DNA of 64,000 bases from Pseudomonadales bacterium. Its GTDB lineage: Bacteria > Pseudomonadota > Gammaproteobacteria > Pseudomonadales > IMCC2047. Shown here one piece after another: positions 36,356 to 44,830 of the stretch (within the stretch, counting starts at the first letter, position 1; each line of letters opens with the position of its first letter). The notes beneath the pieces are model-generated. The model saw nothing but the letters and a program-made list of their open reading frames with translations, had not been told where the DNA came from and made no database searches. Location: NCBI GenBank assembly GCA_024234615.1, contig JACKNY010000001.1, positions 124,001 to 188,000 on the forward strand, written 5' to 3'. A program made the position numbers and the translations under genes.

Positions 36356-37270
36356 ATGCCAAAGTTTGATGAATTTGACCGAAGAATTTTTCCGAGCGCT
36401 GCGGATGACGTTAAACACGCAAAAAAAGCGGGCGTGCGCAGCCCTTATACCGACTCCTCCGCCTATAAGTTGGCCTACGATGACGAGGAGTTTATTTTAC
36501 GCGATGAGAATCGTCCGGTAAGGCTACTGTTGGAACTCAGTAAGCCGGAGTTAGTACTGAACGAAAACAATATCAGGAATACGGTGGTGATGTTTGGCAG
36601 TGCCCGTACCCTTGACCTGGAAACGGCGCAGCGCGAGTTATCCGCCATAGCAGCCCAGTTGTCGAGCAATAAAAACGACATTGAATTACAGCAGCAAGAA
36701 ATACGGGCAAAAAGGCAGCTCAAGCAAGCCGGCTATTACCAAGAGGCGAGAGCGTTGGCGCGCATAATTACTGAAAAATCCATGAGTAATGAAGTGCCGA
36801 GTCTGCATGTGATCACTGGTGGTGGCCCCGGTATCATGGAGGCGGCCAACCGTGGTGCCAGTGATGTGGGCGGAAAGTCGGTTGGTTTGAATATTGTTTT
36901 GCCCAAAGAGCAACATCCCAACCCCTATATCACGCCGGAACTTTGTTTTCGCTTCCATTATTTTGCCATGAGGAAAATGCATTTTTTAATGCGCGCCAGG
37001 GCCTTAGCGGTTTTCCCAGGGGGCTTTGGTACGCTCGATGAATTATTCGAAACTCTGACCTTAGTGCAGACTGAAAAAATTGCACCTTTCCCCATATTAT
37101 TATTTGGTCGTGATTATTGGCAAAAAGTGCTGAACCTGGAGCTGCTGGTTGAGGAGGGTATGATCGACCCTGAGGATTTGCAGCTCATTACCTATGTCGA
37201 AACGGCAGAACAAGCCTGGCAAGTGATGGAAAAGCACGTGGCGCGTAAAAGTCAGCCCGAGAACCATTAG
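36356..37270 (+). CDS. LOG-family protein
   Basis: 304 residues. LOG signatures: ITGGGPGIMEAANRGA and the phosphoribohydrolase motif PGGFGTLDE near residue 222. It has about 75 extra N-terminal residues and a helical insert, like the larger bacterial TIGR00730-related form. LOG enzymes cleave nucleoside 5'-monophosphates to base and ribose 5-phosphate; the long forms are less studied. It lies 45 bp before a phosphoketolase-like gene on the same strand, so pentose-phosphate release and use may be linked. Confidence 0.9.
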   Translation: MPKFDEFDRRIFPSAADDVKHAKKAGVRSPYTDSSAYKLAYDDEEFILRDENRPVRLLLELSKPELVLNENNIRNTVVMFGSARTLDLETAQRELSAIAAQLSSNKNDIELQQQEIRAKRQLKQAGYYQEARALARIITEKSMSNEVPSLHVITGGGPGIMEAANRGASDVGGKSVGLNIVLPKEQHPNPYITPELCFRFHYFAMRKMHFLMRARALAVFPGGFGTLDELFETLTLVQTEKIAPFPILLFGRDYWQKVLNLELLVEEGMIDPEDLQLITYVETAEQAWQVMEKHVARKSQPENH

Positions 37271-37315
37271 GGTAGGCGTTTACTTATTTGAACAGAGTAA
37301 AAAGGGGAGTTGGAA

Positions 37316-39679
37316 ATGTCGGCTAGGTTTGAGTTATGGGCAAAGGGTCGCGGGGTAGTTCAACATCAGGAGGTGACCCGGCAACGCGTGTTAGGGTTGA
37401 TTCAAAAGCTGGAAGCCGAGGGTGTCTGCACGTCAGAACGTGCCGTCGCACTGTTGCGGGCTGCGGATTCGCTCTGCAATATGGCGATGTGGCTCACCGT
37501 GCACATGACTTACGCAAAAAATGTCTATTTGGACGGCCGCGCACTCGCGGCTGAAGATTTTAAAACCAGTCCGGAAGGCCATACCGGTGGTGCCCTGAAC
37601 ATGGTACCTGCCTATGTGGGCTATTTGCTTGCCAATGCACTTAGTGGGAATACGCGTGCCTGGATGATGGGGCAAGGTCACTGCGTTGCGGCAATTGATG
37701 CGGCCAACATTTTGATAGGCAATCTTGAGCTGGAACAAGCAGAGCGTTATCCACTGTCGGATCAGGGTTTAAGTCGGCTCTGCCAGGATTTTTACAGCTA
37801 CGAGATTGCTGCCGATGGCCGTCCAGCAGCTCCCCTAGGCAGTCACGTTAATCCATATACGGCCGGCGGTATCAGCGAAGGCGGGTATCTTGGTTTTGCT
37901 GAGCTGCAATACATGCACATGCCATTGCCCGGACAGCAACTGGTGACCTTTTTAAGTGACGGCGCATTTGAAGAGCAGCGCGGTAGCGACTGGGCACCGC
38001 GTTGGTGGCGCGGCGAGGATACCGGGCTAGTGATGCCAATCATGATTGCCAATGGTCGCCGTATTGACCAGCGTTCCACCATGGCGCAGACCGGCGGCGT
38101 GCAATGGTTCAGAGACCACTTGAAACTGAACGGTTTTGCCCCGGTCGACATTGACGGGAGAGATCCGGCAGCGTTCGCCTGGGCTATTATCAACATGGCG
38201 GATAATCTCAAGCAAAAGCATGAAAGTTTACAGCAAGGGCTACTGCACTATCCGTTGGAACTGCCCTACGCCATCGCCGAAACAACCAAGGGTTATGGGT
38301 TTTTCGGTGCCGGAACCAATGCCGCACATAACCTCCCTCTCATTGGCAATCCCTCCAGTCAGGAAGATATTCGTGCCCTGTTCAATCAGGGGGCGCAGCA
38401 GCTATATGTGCCGCTCGAGGAGTTGCAAGCAGGCGTGGCACTGTTAAATAACCATCACGAGTGCGGACGCCGAGCGGAAAAAGCGCATTGCCTACGCGAG
38501 TTTAAGGTGCCTGCACCGCAGTTGCCAGAGGACACCGAAGCGGCGGTCGGTCAGGTGGTTTCGCCAATGGAACAATTGGATCGTTGGTTCTGTGCCCTGG
38601 TGCAAGCAAATCCAGGCCATCGATTCAGAGTGGGTAATCCCGACGAAATGCGCAGCAATCGCATGAATAAATCATTGGATGCGCTACTACACCGGGTTGC
38701 CGCGCCGGAAGCCGGGATTGCCGAATCGTTATTCGGTAGTGTTATCACTGCCTTGAATGAGGAGGCAGTGGTTTCGGCTGCGCTGGCGAATAAGCAAGGT
38801 ATTAATTTGGCGGTGAGTTATGAGGCCTTTGCAGTAAAAATGCTAGGAGCGATGCGCCAGGAAGCGATCTTTGCCCGCCACTTTATAGAAACGGGTCGCC
38901 GCGTCGAGTGGCTCAGCGTACCGATTATCGTGACTTCCCATACCTGGGAAAACGGTAAAAATGAGCAATCTCACCAAGACCCGACGCTGAGCGAAGCTTG
39001 GATACAGGAAATGGCCGATGTCGCCCCGGTAGTTTTTCCCTTTGACGCCAATACAGCGGTGGCAGTTTTGGCCAAGCTATACGCCGAGAGGGGAAGAGTG
39101 GCAACAGCGGTAATTGCTAAGGGTAAGGTGGAAGTTGTCTGTAGCAAAGCGCAAGCCAAGCTGGCGGCAGAACAGGGGGCGCTGTTGCTGAGTCATGATA
39201 CCGACGCACAAATACAATTGATTGCAATCGGAGCCTATCAGCTACAAGCGGTGCTACGCGCCGCTGTACGATTACGTGAAAAAGGTATTCGCTGCTCGGT
39301 GGTGGCGATGTTAGAACCGGGGCGCTTTCGCGGTGCCAGAGATGAACTTGAATCGGTGTATGCGCATACTGCTGAAGCAATAGAGACAATTATTCCAAGG
39401 GTGCCGCATCGCGTGATCGTCTGCCATACCCATGCCGAAGTCATGGCTGGCGTACTCAGGCGCTTGGATACCGGGCCGCAAGACACCCGCTTTATGGGCT
39501 ATCGCAATCGCGGCGGCACACTGGATGTTTTTGGTATGCAGTTTGCCAATCAGCAAACCTGGGCGCATATCGTCCAAGAAAGCTGTGATGTGCTGGCAAA
39601 GACCGCATTGGATACTGTGCTGACAATGGATGAAATGGGTGCTATCGCCGGTAAAGGCAAAGTGAATGTGTTGAGGTAA
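37316..39679 (+). CDS. Divergent phosphoketolase-like ThDP enzyme
   Basis: 787 residues from the ATG at 37316; GGGGAG lies 6 bases before it, and a TTG at 37310 is less likely. The three-domain phosphoketolase plan is recognisable: GHTGGALNMVPAYVGYLLAN and MMGQGHCVAA early, GGISEGGYLGF near 184, a ThDP-site segment SDGAFEEQ...IANG (214-247; canonical GDGExxTG...NG), then GNPDEMRSNR, AVSYEAFAVKMLG and SHTWENGKNEQSHQDP, which match the Xfp-specific DE-x-SN, SYEAF and QDP blocks. The usual N-terminal WRAANYL...EHIKPRLLGHWG block is replaced. It would split xylulose or fructose phosphate into acetyl phosphate plus G3P or E4P. Databases may label relatives as xylulose 5-phosphate 3-epimerase. Confidence 0.8.
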   Translation: MSARFELWAKGRGVVQHQEVTRQRVLGLIQKLEAEGVCTSERAVALLRAADSLCNMAMWLTVHMTYAKNVYLDGRALAAEDFKTSPEGHTGGALNMVPAYVGYLLANALSGNTRAWMMGQGHCVAAIDAANILIGNLELEQAERYPLSDQGLSRLCQDFYSYEIAADGRPAAPLGSHVNPYTAGGISEGGYLGFAELQYMHMPLPGQQLVTFLSDGAFEEQRGSDWAPRWWRGEDTGLVMPIMIANGRRIDQRSTMAQTGGVQWFRDHLKLNGFAPVDIDGRDPAAFAWAIINMADNLKQKHESLQQGLLHYPLELPYAIAETTKGYGFFGAGTNAAHNLPLIGNPSSQEDIRALFNQGAQQLYVPLEELQAGVALLNNHHECGRRAEKAHCLREFKVPAPQLPEDTEAAVGQVVSPMEQLDRWFCALVQANPGHRFRVGNPDEMRSNRMNKSLDALLHRVAAPEAGIAESLFGSVITALNEEAVVSAALANKQGINLAVSYEAFAVKMLGAMRQEAIFARHFIETGRRVEWLSVPIIVTSHTWENGKNEQSHQDPTLSEAWIQEMADVAPVVFPFDANTAVAVLAKLYAERGRVATAVIAKGKVEVVCSKAQAKLAAEQGALLLSHDTDAQIQLIAIGAYQLQAVLRAAVRLREKGIRCSVVAMLEPGRFRGARDELESVYAHTAEAIETIIPRVPHRVIVCHTHAEVMAGVLRRLDTGPQDTRFMGYRNRGGTLDVFGMQFANQQTWAHIVQESCDVLAKTALDTVLTMDEMGAIAGKGKVNVLR

Positions 39680-39787
39680 ATCGCGGATTAGCAAAGCTTT
39701 CAGCTAGAGATTAAAAATGAGTATCACTGACGCCAGGTTGTTGCTTACAATTTGGCTTTTCAAACAGTTATTTTAAGAGGGTCAACA

Positions 39788-40123
39788 ATGAGCCAAAAAA
39801 TGGTATTTTTCCTAGCCTTCAGTCTGTTGATATTGGCTGGTTGTACCTGGGTCAAGCCAACCGCCGAGGGAGAAAAAGTTCGCGTTTTGGAGGCCAAGGA
39901 AGTCGCCAGCTGTAAGAGCCTCGGCTCAACCACCGCGACACTCGCAGACAAGGTTGTCGGCATAAAGCGAAAACCGCAAAAAGTGAAAAAGGAACTGGAG
40001 ACTCTGGCGCGCAATAGCGCAGCCGATCTGGGTGGGGATACCATAGTGGCGACCTCAAAGATCGTTAACGGTAAGCAGAGTTTCGCTGTGTATCGCTGTG
40101 TGGGTGTTGCTCAGGAAAAATAA
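39788..40123 (+). CDS. DUF4156-type lipoprotein
   Basis: 111 residues from the ATG at 39788 with AAGAGG upstream. Lipoprotein signal with lipobox LAGC (Cys19). The body (VRVLEAKEVASCKSLGSTTATLADKV, LARNSAADLGGDTIV, AVYRC) fits DUF4156, small outer-membrane lipoproteins of unknown role; two further cysteines could pair. The 235 bp to the next gene hold no other gene. Confidence 0.85.
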   Translation: MSQKMVFFLAFSLLILAGCTWVKPTAEGEKVRVLEAKEVASCKSLGSTTATLADKVVGIKRKPQKVKKELETLARNSAADLGGDTIVATSKIVNGKQSFAVYRCVGVAQEK

Positions 40124-40358
40124 CGCGCCATGGGGCAGTCGCTTTACTGGAAAAACAAAGCTGCGTAAGCCTTAACGTAGCGTTCGATGGTAATGGCAAA
40201 GACCGGAAACAGCATTAACTGCCTTTTTTGATAGCCTTGGGTTTTTTCAGAACTAGCAGTTGGCAAAAATCGCTGTCCACCAGTTTTCATATATTTAATT
40301 TTTTGAAAATGATAGCATTTTAAGCTGTGACATGACCTGATGGTCGAGGAAGGATTGT

Positions 40359-40826
40359 ATGATACGTCATCAAATTTTGCTCAGTTTAATTATCGTCACC
40401 GCATGGTTTCCTTTCAACGGAGTTCGAGCTGTGGAAGTCTTGACTGCTCAAGAACTAGCGCTGCACTGCAAAGTTCTGTCGGTTGACCGCGAGAGCGCGG
40501 ATGGACAGTATTGCACTCGCTATATACAAGGTTTTATTGATGGGGCGGTTGCAACCGATGTTCGCGTCATGATGAACCTTGAGGCGGAATTAGCACACAA
40601 AGAAACTTTCAGTGAGCGTGCCATGCGGGTTCGGGGTCCTGATCTTCAGCGAGCGGCGGGCTATGCCGAGTTCTGTCTAGGCGATCCTTTACCCCTATTA
40701 GAAGTGGTCGAGAAAGTGGTAGCGGATTTGACTGGGCGTGAACGCATTGCACCTAAGCTTGCGGCACGAGAATTCGTTTACGCCTCCTTGCGTAAACACT
40801 ATCCGTGTAACAAAGCGGCCCGGTGA
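40359..40826 (+). CDS. Rap1a/Tai-like secreted protein
   Basis: 155 residues with a Sec signal peptide (to about residue 25, VRA). The mature part has four cysteines in a Rap1a/Tai pattern: C near 37, CTRYIQGFIDG near 53, AEFCLGD near 106 and a final YPCN. Rap1a/Tai proteins are immunity partners of type VI amidases (Ssp1/Tae), but many family members are orphans. No effector or secretion gene lies here, so an immunity role is unproven. AGGAAGG before the ATG is a good ribosome site. The Mrp operon follows. Confidence 0.75.
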   Translation: MIRHQILLSLIIVTAWFPFNGVRAVEVLTAQELALHCKVLSVDRESADGQYCTRYIQGFIDGAVATDVRVMMNLEAELAHKETFSERAMRVRGPDLQRAAGYAEFCLGDPLPLLEVVEKVVADLTGRERIAPKLAAREFVYASLRKHYPCNKAAR

Positions 40827-40900
40827 CCATGTGTTGCGAAGAGCTTGGCGGTGGAGCATGGAATCCGTCATGAATGTATTCACTGAGGATGGTGCGCAGC

Positions 40901-41386
40901 ATGCCTAAGCCTTGGCGTCGCATGATCGCATTGCTTGTTGTTTTGGTTGCCGCTTGGTTGTTGTGGTCGGGAATCTATACGCCGCTACTAATCAGCCTTG
41001 GAGCGGTGTCATGCGCGTTAAGTGTTCATCTAGCACAACGCATTGGTTTTTTTGATCGCGATGTGTTTTCGTTGCACCTGATACCTCGGTTACTCCGATA
41101 TTGGGGGTGGTTGGGTGTTGAAGTTGTCAAGTCGAGCCTGGACGTCGCCCGCATCATCCTCCATCGCCGACTTCCGATCAGTCCCACTCTGGTGGAGTTT
41201 GATGCCTCAACCTCTGATTCCGTGGGGCAAGCGATACTTGGTAACTCAATTACGTTGACGCCTGGGACTGTCACCTTGGACGTGCACGACGGCCGGGTGC
41301 AGGTACACTGTTTGACCAAACAAGGCGCTGATGCGCTATTGGGTGGCGAATTTAACCGCCGTGTCACCGAGCTGATGAAGGACTAA
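40901..41386 (+). CDS. mrpE: Mrp antiporter subunit E
   Basis: 161 residues from the ATG at 40901; in-frame ATGs at 40874 and 40889 would extend it to 170 and 165. MrpE/MnhE topology: two N-terminal helices (LLVVLVAAWLLWSGIYTPLLI) then the soluble LLRYWGWLGVEVVKSSLDVARIIL and the strongly conserved ILGNSITLTPGTVTLDV. First gene of the cation/proton antiporter cluster; next stop and start are 2 bp apart. Confidence 0.93.
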   Translation: MPKPWRRMIALLVVLVAAWLLWSGIYTPLLISLGAVSCALSVHLAQRIGFFDRDVFSLHLIPRLLRYWGWLGVEVVKSSLDVARIILHRRLPISPTLVEFDASTSDSVGQAILGNSITLTPGTVTLDVHDGRVQVHCLTKQGADALLGGEFNRRVTELMKD

Positions 41387-41388
41387 CT

Positions 41389-41670
41389 GTGTACTATATC
41401 GTCTCAATCGCCATATTAGTCACCATGGGTCTTGCGCTCATTCGAGCGTTTCGTGGTCCGACCGTGTATGACCGCGTGTTGGCTGTAAATATGTTTGGTA
41501 CGAAGACGGCGTTACTGTTGTCGGTGATTGCGTTACTGTTCGGTCGGCCAGACTTTCTCGATTTGGCGCTGGCTTACGCCTTAATCAACTTTGTTGGGGT
41601 GTTGGCTGTACTCGAATTTTTTCAAAATCGTGCGACTCATGAAACACCTGATCCGTTGGATGAAGCCTAG
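41389..41670 (+). CDS. mrpF: Mrp antiporter subunit F
   Basis: 93 residues starting at GTG. Three helices with the conserved RAFRGPTVYDRVLAVNMFGTKTALL block in pieces and PDFLDLALAYALINFVG, which are diagnostic for MrpF/MnhF. Its stop abuts the MrpG ATG directly. Confidence 0.93.
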   Translation: MYYIVSIAILVTMGLALIRAFRGPTVYDRVLAVNMFGTKTALLLSVIALLFGRPDFLDLALAYALINFVGVLAVLEFFQNRATHETPDPLDEA

Positions 41671-41994
41671 ATGATGGAAACCGTTGTTGATGCGCTCAGT
41701 TGGACTTTGCTGGTGGCTGGAGGAGCCTTCGTATTTATTGGTGGACTTGGGGCGTTGCGTCTGCCCAGCTTCTACACCCGCATGCATGCTGCAAGTCTCA
41801 CCGATACCATGGGCACGATCCTTATACTTGTAGGAATAATGCTACAAGCCGGATTGTCACTCGCCACCGTTAAACTGGCAGCTATCCTCGGGTTTCTGCT
41901 CCTGACGGGGCCAACTGCGTCGTATGCACTGGCCAACGCCGCGTTATTGTCGGGGCTTAAACCGGAAGTACCGCAGATACTACGAAGGAGCTAA
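41671..41994 (+). CDS. mrpG: Mrp antiporter subunit G
   Basis: 107 residues, three helices. The family core FIGGLGALRLPSFYTRMHAAS followed by DTMGTILILVG is intact. Overlap-free, 3 bp before the next start. Confidence 0.93.
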   Translation: MMETVVDALSWTLLVAGGAFVFIGGLGALRLPSFYTRMHAASLTDTMGTILILVGIMLQAGLSLATVKLAAILGFLLLTGPTASYALANAALLSGLKPEVPQILRRS

Positions 41995-41997
41995 TTC

Positions 41998-42987
41998 GTG
42001 GTCATTTTTTTTGCTGTGTTTCTTTTGACGTTGCTGGTTCTCACCGCAGTTGCGATCGTGCGCACGAAGAATCTATTCGTTGCGGTCATGCTAAGCGGCA
42101 TTTTTAGCCTGCTAATGGCCGCTAACTTCTTTATCCTAGACGCGGCAGATGTGGCGTTAACGGAAGCTGCTGTTGGCGCAGGGATCACCACAGTGTTGTT
42201 TCTTGGCGCACTGGCTTTGACTGCCGAGCACGAGCAAGCAGTTCCGGCCGGACGGTGGGTTTCGATCAGTGTTGTTGTCTTGACGACCCTAGTCTTGATT
42301 TATGCAACGTTTGATAAACCGAGACTTGGCGATCCCGATGCGCCAGTTCACCAACACGTAGCGCCGTGGTATTTGGAGAAAACGCCTGAGTTAATTGATA
42401 TTCCCAACGTCGTTACGGCTGTACTCGCAAGCTTTCGTGGTTATGACACTTTGGGAGAGGTGTTTGTGGTTTTTACGGCCTGTATCGGTGTACTGTTTAT
42501 CTTGGGCGCTAGGTCTGGTGAGCATTCATCGGTTTCCACGAGCAGTCCTCCTCGCAAGACTCAGGGTTTGCGCCATCACCTTATTCCGCGCGTAGTTGGG
42601 CGCCTCCTCATACCCTTCATCGTATTGTTTGGACTCTATGTACAGTTTCACGGTGAATATGGGCCCGGGGGCGGTTTTCAAGCCGGCGCAATTATTGCCG
42701 CAGGTATTATTCTGTACGCGCTCCTAGAAGGAGAAACTCAGGCTATGTCTGCTGTTCCAAGGTCAGCCCTCCTGGGGTTGCTCGTCGGGGGAACAATGCT
42801 CTATGGCGCTATGGGTATCGCCGGAATTGCGTTTGGAGGGAATTTTCTTGACTATTCTGTGCTCCTCAAAAACTCGGTTTCAGGGCAGCAGCTGGGTATT
42901 TTGCTGATCGAAGTAGGTGTGGGCATGACGGTGTGCGGTGCGCTGTTACTAATTTTTTATGCGTTTGCCGCTCGTGAATATCGCTAA
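41998..42987 (+). CDS. Fused MrpA-tail (DUF4040/MbhE-like) and MrpB subunit
   Basis: 329 residues. Residues ~1-90 are a DUF4040/MbhD module (FVAVMLSGIFSLLMAANFFILDAADVALTEAAVGAG in pieces), ~130-175 an MbhE-like segment (FRGYDTLGEVFVVFTACIGVLF), and ~195-329 a complete MnhB domain (LIPFIVLFGLYVQFHGEYGPGGGFQAGAIIAAG). In canonical Mrp the first two belong to the C-terminus of MrpA and MnhB is separate, so this is a rearranged fusion lacking the MrpA N-terminal ion-pumping half. That half may be supplied by one of the extra D-type proteins. GTG start. Confidence 0.9.
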   Translation: MVIFFAVFLLTLLVLTAVAIVRTKNLFVAVMLSGIFSLLMAANFFILDAADVALTEAAVGAGITTVLFLGALALTAEHEQAVPAGRWVSISVVVLTTLVLIYATFDKPRLGDPDAPVHQHVAPWYLEKTPELIDIPNVVTAVLASFRGYDTLGEVFVVFTACIGVLFILGARSGEHSSVSTSSPPRKTQGLRHHLIPRVVGRLLIPFIVLFGLYVQFHGEYGPGGGFQAGAIIAAGIILYALLEGETQAMSAVPRSALLGLLVGGTMLYGAMGIAGIAFGGNFLDYSVLLKNSVSGQQLGILLIEVGVGMTVCGALLLIFYAFAAREYR

Positions 42988-43346
42988 TGGAGTTGTTTGG
43001 CCTCTATAATTACTGGGTATTCGCCATCATTTTGATGATTGGCTATTATGCGGTTATCGCCAAGGGCAACCTTATTAAGAAGCTCATTGGCCTATCGATT
43101 TTTCAGTCTGCAGTCTTTCTGCTATACATCACGATGGATAAGGTGGACGGTGGCACCGCACCAATCATCCAAAAAGGCGTGATCGATCAGGTTTTCTCCA
43201 ATCCGTTACCGCAGGTGCTCATTCTCACTGCGATCGTTGTCGGCATTTCTACTACAGCACTAGGTCTGGCGATTATAGTACGCATTAAAGAATCTTACGG
43301 CACAATTGAAGAGCACGAGATCCAAAACCTGGATCATGACTCATGA
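42987..43346 (+). CDS. mrpC: Mrp antiporter subunit C (NuoK-like)
   Basis: 119 residues, three helices. GLSIFQSAVFLLYI and the NuoK-like PLPQVLILTAIVVGISTTALGLAI are characteristic. Start and preceding stop overlap as TAATG, and its own stop overlaps the next ATG. Confidence 0.93.
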   Translation: MELFGLYNYWVFAIILMIGYYAVIAKGNLIKKLIGLSIFQSAVFLLYITMDKVDGGTAPIIQKGVIDQVFSNPLPQVLILTAIVVGISTTALGLAIIVRIKESYGTIEEHEIQNLDHDS

Positions 43347-44830
43347 CCCTCATCCCTCATCTACCCGTGTTGCAAGTTGTGGTGCCCATGCTGACTGCGC
43401 CGCTGGTAATTCTCTTGCGTGTGCGTGGGTTACCGTGGGCTGCAGCAACAGCCTCAAGCCTCTTTGCATTTGCCATCGCGGTTGGCCTCACTCAATCGGT
43501 TCTTGACCGCGGCAGTATTAGCTACCTGTTAGGATCTTGGCCTGCACCCTACGGCATAGAATTACAGGTTACTGCATTTAGCGCGTTACTGTTGTTGATC
43601 GTGACAGCGTCGTCGTCGCTCACTCTGTTGGCTGCTAGACACAGCATCAATTCGGAAATTGACCAGGAACGCCAATCCTTGTTTTACGCGGCATGGCTGC
43701 TGGCTCTTGCGGGACTCACGGGCATAGTGGTCGCGGGTGATGCATTCAACATTTTTGTGTTTATGGAGATCGCCTCTCTCGCAAGTTATGTGCTGATTGC
43801 GGCGGGCCCCAACCGGCGAGCCTTGCCCGCGGTGTTCAATTACCTAATCATGGGTACCATTGGCGCGACTTTCTACCTGATCGGTGTTGGCTTGATCTAC
43901 ATGATGACGGGCACACTTAACCTCGCGGATATGGAGGCACGCATTCATGAGGTAGGTGAACTGAGGCCTATTCTGGTGGCTGCGGGCTTCATTACTCTCG
44001 GATTGGCGCTCAAAGCTGCAGTATTTCCGTTGCACCTGTGGTTACCGATGAGTTACACCTACGCTCCGCACATGGTTACTGCCTTTCTTGCCGCCTGCTC
44101 AACAAAAGTCGCGTTATATGTTCTTTTACGTTTCGATTTTCTGGTGTTTCAACAAAATTTGTTGGCGCACGACGTGCAGTTTGCTCTTTTCCTCATGCCT
44201 CTGGCTGTAATAGCGATCTTGGTGGCATCGGGTGTTGCGCTGTTTGAGAGGAACTTGAAGCGAATGCTTGCATACTCATCAATTGCCCAAGTGGGATATA
44301 TTCTGCTCGGTGCCAGCTTGGTTAGCGTATCGGGCTTGACAGCCGGGATACTGCATATGTTCAACCACGCGCTGGCGAAAGGAACATTGTTCTTAGCGGT
44401 AGCGGCGTTCGCCATGCGTTTTTCGCGATTGCGACTTGAGAACCTTGCTGGCGCTGGTAGGCAGATGCCCTGGACTATGGCCGCTTTTGTGCTGGCTGGA
44501 TTGAGTTTAATTGGGGTGCCGGGTACGGCGGGTTTTATTAGTAAGTGGCTGTTGATCACAGCTGCTCTGGAGGAAGGGGGCTTAGGCTTTTTGCTGGTTG
44601 GCACCATACTGGTGAGTTCGCTGATGGCAGTTGTTTACATCTGGCGCGTTGTCGAGGTGGCTTATTTTGGGGATGCACCGGCTCACGAGAAATTTAGCGA
44701 AGCACCTGTGTGGATGCTACTGGTGCTCTGGGTCTCAGCGCTCGCAAATGTCGTGTTTGGGGTCAACCCTTCATTGCCGATGACGCTTTCCAGTGAAGCC
44801 GCGTCGGCATTGTTGCAACATTTACCATGA
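43343..44830 (+). CDS. mrpD: Mrp antiporter subunit D (proton-conducting, copy 1)
   Basis: 495 residues with about 14 membrane helices and the PF00361 proton-conducting module shared with NuoL/M/N. Conserved Glu in FVFMEIASLASYVLIA, the Lys in ALKAAVFPLHLWLPMSYTYAP and the Lys/His region in LKRMLAYSSIAQVGYI and MFNHALAKGTLF match complex I-type channels. Nearest to canonical MrpD. Four-base overlaps on both sides show tight coupling. Confidence 0.93.
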   Translation: MTLIPHLPVLQVVVPMLTAPLVILLRVRGLPWAAATASSLFAFAIAVGLTQSVLDRGSISYLLGSWPAPYGIELQVTAFSALLLLIVTASSSLTLLAARHSINSEIDQERQSLFYAAWLLALAGLTGIVVAGDAFNIFVFMEIASLASYVLIAAGPNRRALPAVFNYLIMGTIGATFYLIGVGLIYMMTGTLNLADMEARIHEVGELRPILVAAGFITLGLALKAAVFPLHLWLPMSYTYAPHMVTAFLAACSTKVALYVLLRFDFLVFQQNLLAHDVQFALFLMPLAVIAILVASGVALFERNLKRMLAYSSIAQVGYILLGASLVSVSGLTAGILHMFNHALAKGTLFLAVAAFAMRFSRLRLENLAGAGRQMPWTMAAFVLAGLSLIGVPGTAGFISKWLLITAALEEGGLGFLLVGTILVSSLMAVVYIWRVVEVAYFGDAPAHEKFSEAPVWMLLVLWVSALANVVFGVNPSLPMTLSSEAASALLQHLP

